Under the pieces are notes generated by a model. The model had not been told where the DNA came from. It searched no databases and was given only the letters and a program-made list of their open reading frames with translations. Below are positions 7,845 through 11,461 of a stretch of DNA of 11,461 bases, piece by piece. The DNA is taken from assembly GCA_030596265.1 (NCBI GenBank), contig JAUVKM010000034.1:1-11461 (forward strand), in the 5' to 3' direction. This DNA is from Candidatus Cloacimonadota bacterium (GTDB lineage Bacteria > Cloacimonadota > Cloacimonadia > Cloacimonadales > TCS61). Both the position numbers and the translations under genes were made by a program. The stretch's first letter is position 1. Every line of letters begins with the position of its first letter.

Positions 7845-7915
7845 ATATAATGTTTGGCGTGCGCCACGATTCTTCTCGCTTTTCTTCTTGCTGATTGTGG
7901 GCACGTGTGTTAGGT
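7845..7915 (-). repeat. attC-like site 3 (short type)
   Basis: This 71-bp site runs from ATATAAT (7845-7851) to GTTAGGT (7909-7915). The left arm is CGTGC-G-CCAC and the right arm is GTGG-GCACG, so one extra G sits in the left arm. Read on the minus strand the inverse core is ACCTAAC, a perfect RYYYAAC. It lies 10 bases behind the stop of the 559-residue gene. Confidence 0.8.
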
Positions 7916-9626
7916 GCTTTTCCATTTAATTCGGATTTTTTATAATAAACAAACCGGAATTATTAACTATAACTTTGGATCCATTTCTTAGAGTTAACTC
8001 GCTAGGAAGAGATTTGAATGTTTTCTTGGATTCAATAATCCTATTAGAATTTTCCCAATTTTTGTTATTATATTTATACAATCCTTTATGTGTATTAACA
8101 TACAATTCATTGTTAATTGACCAAACAGATTCTTTTTTATAATGATAGTAAATGCCCTCAACTGGAGTAATATCTTCAAAATTAAGAGTTTGAAGATTGA
8201 ACTTAACTAAATAATATCTGTCATCATGACCATACACTATTTGAAAAATATAAATGCAACCCTCAATATAATCATAAGATGCTTTGGTTTCTCCTCTTCC
8301 AAAATGGAATTTTTCAGATCCTGTAATACGATTTAGAGTATGTGAGTTCGGATTTAAAATTTCAAGACCTCTATTTGTAATAATTAGAATCCCATTTTCT
8401 GTTTCAGCTAAAGGGAAAAGATATTTAACAACATTATTAGTAAAATCCATAGAAGACTGTTCTTCTTTGCCTAAAACAAGCTGATTGTTATATAAAAATG
8501 ATTCTGAGTTATTGTGTGGATATTGCCATTGATAACGATCAAAATCTACATCTGATTCGAAGTCTAATAAGATACTATCAATTTGTTCTTCAGAATAACC
8601 ATTAAAATAGGCTTTAGGAACTTTTTTAAGTTCTCTATTTGTGTATTTAATTTTTAGATCTTTTAAAGCTCTTATGAAGAAGCTGGTTTTCATCACATTG
8701 GAAAATTTACTCACAGAGAGGTTATTCCTTAAATCTTTGATAATAGTTAGTAGTTCTGAAGGATTATAAGTTTGCCATATTTCTGTTTGTTTGTTATATT
8801 CAGCAATGGTTGGGAAATATGATCCATTAGAGATATATGCATATAGAATATCTTCAAGCTTGAAAAATGTTAAAACATCTACTCTCTTAGGATCATTCAC
8901 ATTACAGAGTTCCTTGCGGAAAATTTGCATTTTATTTTGTGTTTTATCATATTTTATTAATGCACCCTTACTAAATTTATGCCCGGCTGTAATAAACCAT
9001 ACATTTTTAATATCGAATAAGGAATATCCTCTAATTGTCGGTTTTGCAATTCCTAACTCATTCAGCATTGGTCTCCAGTTTGTTAATTGATTCTTTTCAG
9101 GTTCAAACATCATCAAGGTATTGACACAGCTTATCCAAATTGTTTTTGTATAAGGATCCTTGAATAATTTAAGGTTTGCATATGGTAATTCTTTATCAAC
9201 ATCTTCAAGCTCATATTTCTTCGTGAAATGCTTATTGATTAAATCGAAAATCCAAATACCTTCATTTGGAATCCCAATCCATAAATCGTTTTCTATTTGA
9301 ACTATTGAACGAATTCTTGCCGGATTAATACCATATTTTGTTTTATTAGAATCTACTGGAAGTTGATAAATAAATAACGAATCTAATTGGAGGTTGTATT
9401 TTGCAAGACCACCATCAATCGGGAAATAAATATCATTGTTGAATTGTATTATGCTTTTTGAATCTCTGGATGTTGTATTCGGGAACCATATAGAATCACC
9501 CTCAACTTGATAATAAACCTCATGGATATTTTGCGCAGATATGACTATTGATAATAATAATAAAACTGTAATCATAATAAATCTCATTTCCAAATATCTT
9601 TTCATTTTTTTTCCTCTTGCACCTAA
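7851..9626 (-). mobile_element. Integron-like gene cassette, unit III (one gene plus attC 3)
   Basis: The unit is bounded by the private 8-bp inverted repeat TTAGGTGC (7910-7917) / GCACCTAA (9619-9626). It contains a single gene that starts 21 bases inside one boundary and ends 10 bases before attC 3. It is the most classical cassette of the window. Confidence 0.75.
7926..9605 (-). CDS. Exported beta-propeller protein with Reg_prop-like repeats
   Basis: The 559-residue frame starts at ATG 9605, with AGAGG about seven bases upstream. The frame stays open further to 9680, but that extension runs through attC 4 and is rejected. A second in-frame Met at residue 7 is an alternative start. Residues ~7-24 form a signal peptide (RFIMITVLLLLSIVISAQ). 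The rest contains repeated blades of the form '.lWigt..Gl..yn...': DIYFPIDGGLAKYN (58-71), NDLWIGIPNEGIWIFD (106-121), KTIWISC (154-160), NVWFITAGHKFSKGALIKYD (201-220), NGILIITNRGLEILN (404-418), NELYVNTHKGLYKYN (499-513). Such blades occur in periplasmic sensor domains of hybrid two-component systems, but no transmembrane, kinase or T9SS domain follows here. It is therefore probably a free periplasmic or outer-surface propeller of unknown ligand. No room exists for its own promoter inside the cassette. Confidence 0.85.
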   Translation of the reverse strand: MKRYLEMRFIMITVLLLLSIVISAQNIHEVYYQVEGDSIWFPNTTSRDSKSIIQFNNDIYFPIDGGLAKYNLQLDSLFIYQLPVDSNKTKYGINPARIRSIVQIENDLWIGIPNEGIWIFDLINKHFTKKYELEDVDKELPYANLKLFKDPYTKTIWISCVNTLMMFEPEKNQLTNWRPMLNELGIAKPTIRGYSLFDIKNVWFITAGHKFSKGALIKYDKTQNKMQIFRKELCNVNDPKRVDVLTFFKLEDILYAYISNGSYFPTIAEYNKQTEIWQTYNPSELLTIIKDLRNNLSVSKFSNVMKTSFFIRALKDLKIKYTNRELKKVPKAYFNGYSEEQIDSILLDFESDVDFDRYQWQYPHNNSESFLYNNQLVLGKEEQSSMDFTNNVVKYLFPLAETENGILIITNRGLEILNPNSHTLNRITGSEKFHFGRGETKASYDYIEGCIYIFQIVYGHDDRYYLVKFNLQTLNFEDITPVEGIYYHYKKESVWSINNELYVNTHKGLYKYNNKNWENSNRIIESKKTFKSLPSELTLRNGSKVIVNNSGLFIIKNPN

Positions 9627-9752
9627 TGTTCGAGCACGCTGCGGGATCGGAACGATCACGCCTGGAAACGAACCAACCAAAGTTTGAATCCGGCAGCTGC
9701 CGGATCAGACGAAACGAACTGATAACCCAGACCGCAGGTGCTTTTGTTATGC
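9621..9752 (-). repeat. attC-like site 4 (long type, two internal hairpins)
   Basis: This 132-bp site runs from ACCTAAT (9621-9627) to GTTATGC (9746-9752). The outer arms are AGCAC-G-CTGC on the left and GCAG-GTGCT on the right, again with one extra left-arm G. The internal hairpins are GATCG/CGATC (9645-9649/9653-9657) and the perfect 18-base palindrome ATCCGGCAGCTGCCGGAT (9688-9705). The sequence between the hairpins is shared with site 5. Confidence 0.8.
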
Positions 9753-10461
9753 GATTCAATCATTTTTCACGACCACTAAACTTAAATAATTTAACGAGTT
9801 ACAAAAACAGTGAACTGATTTTCAATTGTGTTTTGTTGAAAAATCATTTAATCGCCAAACAAAGAAAACAACTGAAAACCAAACGATAAACCGAGATTTA
9901 GGAATTAATGTTTTTTTGTCCAAAAGAAAAATCAAATTGGTTAAACTTTTTTTTAGAAATAGTTTTCTTTAAAATAACTTCCGGCGTTTCCGTTGAAATT
10001 AACTGCTGCTTTTTATTAACCAAATTTTCTTTAAAATTAAGAATTAAACCGAGCTGAAAAAATTGAATTTCAATCGAAAAATTTATACTGAAAACTTAAA
10101 AATTAAACCAGAATAATTATGCCGAAATTTAGAATTATTAAGCCGGAAATGGGGAAGAGCTGAAAACTTAAAAAAGGATTTCTTTGGTAAATTGATAAAT
10201 TAGAGCCGGAATTTTTTATTGATTCTTTTAATTGCATTTGCAGCAAAAATTTGAATTGCTTGAGAATTAGAAATGATTAGAAACCAGCAAGCAAAACCAA
10301 GCATTTTAGTTTTAAAAGAACCGATATGCTTTTTCGTTTTTCATAGAAAAAATTGAACCACTTATATTTATTTAAAGATCAAATTGAACAAAATCTCAGT
10401 TTTGAAAATTCCTCAAAAAATTACTCCGATTTGTTGAACTCATTTTTTTAAGATCGCATAA
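9627..10461. mobile_element. Integron-like cassette without a gene, unit IV
   Basis: The unit is bounded by the private 9-bp inverted repeat TTATGCGAT (9747-9755) / ATCGCATAA (10453-10461). It consists of attC 4 and about 700 bases without a credible gene. Noncoding cassettes are known in large integron arrays. Confidence 0.6.
9756..10452. other. A-rich non-coding stretch of about 700 bases
   Basis: I see no frame with a start, a ribosome binding site and protein-like composition on either strand. The plus strand is rich in A. Related phrases recur: ATAAACCGAG (9886-9895), AATTAAACCGAG (10042-10053), AATTAAACCAG (10101-10111), ATTATTAAGCCGG (about 10134-10145) and AATTAGAGCCGG (about 10198-10209). 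CTGAAAACTTAAAA occurs twice (10088-10101 and 10160-10173). These may be remains of an old repeat or a decayed gene, or may mark a promoter or RNA-bearing segment. In gene direction this stretch lies upstream of the propeller gene of unit III, so it could supply its promoter. No clear promoter was found. Confidence 0.5.
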
Positions 10462-10581
10462 TGTTTTGCGTGTGCGGCGGGATCGGAACGATCACGACCG
10501 AAAGCGAACGAAACCAAGTTTGAATCGGAAGATTCAAACGAAACGGACTGATAGCCCAAACAGCTGACACGCTTGTTATGG
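10456..10581 (-). repeat. attC-like site 5 (long type, two internal hairpins)
   Basis: This 126-bp site runs from GCATAAT (10456-10462) to GTTATGG (10575-10581). The left arm is CGTGT-G-CGGC, and the right arm ends CAGCTGACACG, with the extra G on the left. The hairpins are GATCG/CGATC (10481-10485/10489-10493) and a perfect 9-bp stem GTTTGAATC/GATTCAAAC with loop GGAA (10518-10539). Compared with sites 1 and 4 the stem sequences differ but pairing is kept. Confidence 0.8.
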
Positions 10582-10612
10582 GCATCAGTAATCCATTTTG
10601 GATAAAGGAGTT

Positions 10613-10957
10613 CTAATGAAATCGAATAATTTTTTGAAGTGTAAAGGGATCAAACGATTTACCATCCTTTTGATTTCTATATTTTTTATACAAATCCAAC
10701 AACTTTCTGCCTTTTCTTTCACTGAAATAACTAATGACAATATTAATATCAGCATCGGTTTTTTCGATATGCCTATTAATGTAGATAAAAGCTTCCTCGG
10801 GATCGCTTGCAATTTCAGCCAAAATATTAGCAAAAGTTGTTCTAAGTTTAGATCTTTCAGAGACATATTGTGCATCTCTCGTGTGGAATTTTTTAGCAAA
10901 AAAGCCAATGATAATTCCTGTGATAAATGTACCAACACTTACATACAAAGTCAGCAT
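10613..10957 (-). CDS. Small membrane-anchored helical protein
   Basis: I chose ATG 10957 (114 residues), with GAGG eight bases upstream, over a TTG at 10975. Residues ~2-21 form one transmembrane anchor (LTLYVSVGTFITGIIIGFFA), followed by a basic stretch AKKFHTRD, so the rest is probably cytoplasmic. The soluble part (SKLRTTFANILAEI, then EEAFIYINRHIEKTDADINI and VISYFSERKGRKLLDLYKKY) is helical. It resembles a type of small one-anchor protein I recall from many bacterial genomes ('F..aF...l' then 'H..a...f...l......f...w..y'). I know no function for that type. The amino acid composition is normal, whereas the overlapping plus-strand frame is rich in Ser, Phe, Ile and Cys, as antisense frames usually are. 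The stop lies about 30 bases from attC 5. Confidence 0.65.
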   Translation of the reverse strand: MLTLYVSVGTFITGIIIGFFAKKFHTRDAQYVSERSKLRTTFANILAEIASDPEEAFIYINRHIEKTDADINIVISYFSERKGRKLLDLYKKYRNQKDGKSFDPFTLQKIIRFH

Positions 10958-11137
10958 AAAACAATCCTCATTCAATTATTGATAATATTTTTTTCATGTG
11001 CATTAATTGCATTAATATTTCACCTAATTTTATTATGGAACACGCGAAGAAAATTTAGACATAAAAACATTATAGTTATGAAAATAAATACAGAAGGAAA
11101 AGAGATTTTGAATGACATAGAAAGAAGAGCCATTGCA
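10958..11137. other. Spacer between the two small genes of unit V
   Basis: The 180-bp spacer holds an exact tandem direct repeat TGCATTAAT-TGCATTAAT (10999-11016), upstream of the membrane-anchored gene, which might be a regulator site. A minus-strand 37-codon frame (start 11133) and a plus-strand 39-codon frame (start 11079) exist, but neither has a ribosome binding site. No gene is called here. Confidence 0.3.
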
Positions 11138-11332
11138 CTAAAGCTTGAGTTCGAGTCCTTCTGTAATAGACTCAACGAGTTTCTTGATGTCAGTTAATTG
11201 TTTAACATCTTCTTTGGATAATGTTATGATTTTTAAACAATTCTTACATTTAATTTTGTTACCGACTTTTATTTGCGACCATGTTAATTCTAATTCTTTA
11301 CCGCAATGTGGACACGGAGTTGGAATTTTCAT
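11138..11332 (-). CDS. Small zinc ribbon protein
   Basis: This 64-residue protein starts at ATG 11332, with GAGGT five bases upstream. CPHC (residues 7-10) and CKNC (29-32) form a complete four-cysteine zinc ribbon, with G24, N25 and K26 in the turn before the second pair. Residues ~38-60 form one helix (SKEDVKQLTDIKKLVESITE). Such proteins bind zinc and usually nucleic acid or a partner protein, but no specific role can be given. The start codon is about 58 bases from the cassette boundary. It is the first gene of unit V. Confidence 0.8.
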   Translation of the reverse strand: MKIPTPCPHCGKELELTWSQIKVGNKIKCKNCLKIITLSKEDVKQLTDIKKLVESITEGLELKL

Positions 11333-11352
11333 AAACTACCTCACAATTTGTA

Positions 11353-11380
11353 TCTCGAACAAAGTTCAAGAGGTTTTTTA
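11353..11380 (+). terminator. Weak possible plus-strand terminator
   Basis: CTCGAAC pairs with GTTCAAGAG across a three-base loop (AAA) with a two-base bulge and is followed by GTTTTTTATT on the plus strand. If used, it would stop plus-strand transcription just before attC 6. The stem is short and no plus-strand gene is accepted, so confidence is low. Confidence 0.25.
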
Positions 11381-11384
11381 TTGC

Positions 11385-11461
11385 CCATAACGCCGAGCGT
11401 GCCACGTCATCTTGCCATGAGCATTGGATTTGCATTTTCAAATCCTGATGCGATTAGCGAG
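11385..11461 (-). repeat. attC-like site 6, cut by the window edge
   Basis: The left part is visible: CCATAAC (11385-11391), then AGCGT-G-CCAC, then a 7-bp hairpin GGATTTG/CAAATCC (11426-11432/11439-11445). The right arm lies beyond the window. Unlike the other five sites its left core ends in AAC rather than AAT, so on the minus strand it gives the standard core GTTATGG. Confidence 0.65.

Larger units (their letters stand above)
1594..7850 (-). mobile_element. Very large integron-like cassette, unit II (T9SS cargo operon plus attC 2)
   Basis: The unit is bounded by the private 13-bp inverted repeat TTATATCGCATCA (1653-1665) / TGATGCGATATAA (7838-7850). At about 6.26 kb it is several times larger than typical cassettes. 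It contains a two-gene minus-strand operon and a terminator placed just before attC 2. No attC-like site is visible between the two genes. Confidence 0.65.
10462..11390 (-). mobile_element. Integron-like gene cassette, unit V (two small genes plus attC 5)
   Basis: The unit is bounded by the private 9-bp inverted repeat TTATGGGCA (10576-10584) / TGCCCATAA (11382-11390). In gene direction it holds the zinc ribbon gene, a 180-bp spacer, the small membrane-anchored gene and attC 5. Confidence 0.65.

Noticed and set aside
9606..9680. N-terminal extension of the propeller gene to position 9680
   Set aside because: The extension runs through attC 4, has no ribosome binding site and would hide the signal peptide that begins at 9605.
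136..10581. CRISPR array or REP-only repeat family
   Set aside because: Copies are far apart and unequal in length, and each flanking unit has its own matching ends; this fits attC sites, not CRISPR repeats.
10585..10938. Minus-strand 117-codon frame overlapping the small membrane gene
   Set aside because: It overlaps the better-supported frame, runs into the boundary of attC 5, and has no ribosome binding site or family resemblance.
11020..11133. Minus-strand 37-codon hydrophobic frame in the unit V spacer
   Set aside because: It has no Shine-Dalgarno sequence, and its Ser/Phe/Ile-rich composition is typical of chance frames in AT-rich DNA.
1..11461. Integrase gene, attI, tRNA, rRNA or phage genes
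   Set aside because: I looked for recombinase, transposase and phage-like proteins and for tRNA-like cloverleafs and saw none.

Overview
The window looks like a fragment of an AT-rich Gram-negative bacterium of the Fibrobacterota-Chlorobiota-Bacteroidota wider group, most plausibly Cloacimonadota or a similar phylum. Two large secreted proteins end in a type IX secretion (T9SS) C-terminal sorting domain of the 'YPNPFNPTT...GVYFYKL...KKCLMLK' kind common in those phyla. Almost every gene also has a clear Shine-Dalgarno sequence, which argues against Bacteroidota proper. Taxonomy is inferred from protein style only.

The main observation is that the window is an array of integron-like gene cassettes. 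Six attC-like imperfect palindromes lie at 136-257, 1588-1658, 7845-7915, 9621-9752, 10456-10581 and from 11385 to beyond the right edge. The DNA between each neighbouring pair starts and ends with its own private 8-13 bp inverted repeat (TTATGTGCTTTT, TTATATCGCATCA, TTAGGTGC, TTATGCGAT, TTATGGGCA). This matches integron cassettes, where the inverse core site RYYYAAC of a cassette's attC is complementary to the TTRRRY at that cassette's own other end. No integrase gene or attI site is present, so this is the inside of a long array or an integrase-less cluster.

Region by region (all genes that I accept are on the minus strand): 1-117 is the start of an exported protein. Unit I (142-1593) carries a hypothetical membrane protein and a protein with a possible Cys-His-Asp triad. 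Unit II (1594-7850, about 6.26 kb) carries a two-gene operon of T9SS cargo, a beta-propeller-like protein and a 1512-residue heparinase II/III-like protein with beta-helix, and ends in an intrinsic terminator. Unit III (7851-9626) carries one exported beta-propeller protein. Unit IV (9627-10461) has no gene. Unit V (10462-11390) carries a small zinc ribbon protein and a small membrane-anchored protein. Unit VI (11391 onward) is cut by the window edge.

The genes fit cassettes oriented on the minus strand: several start codons lie within about 15-55 bases of a unit boundary, and several stop codons lie directly against an attC. However, the one-base asymmetry of the palindromes and the conserved GTT triplet fit the opposite polarity. 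This conflict between attC polarity and gene direction is the point most worth a second look. Most cargo genes have a signal peptide, a sorting domain or a membrane segment, so the array appears to shuffle envelope and secreted functions.
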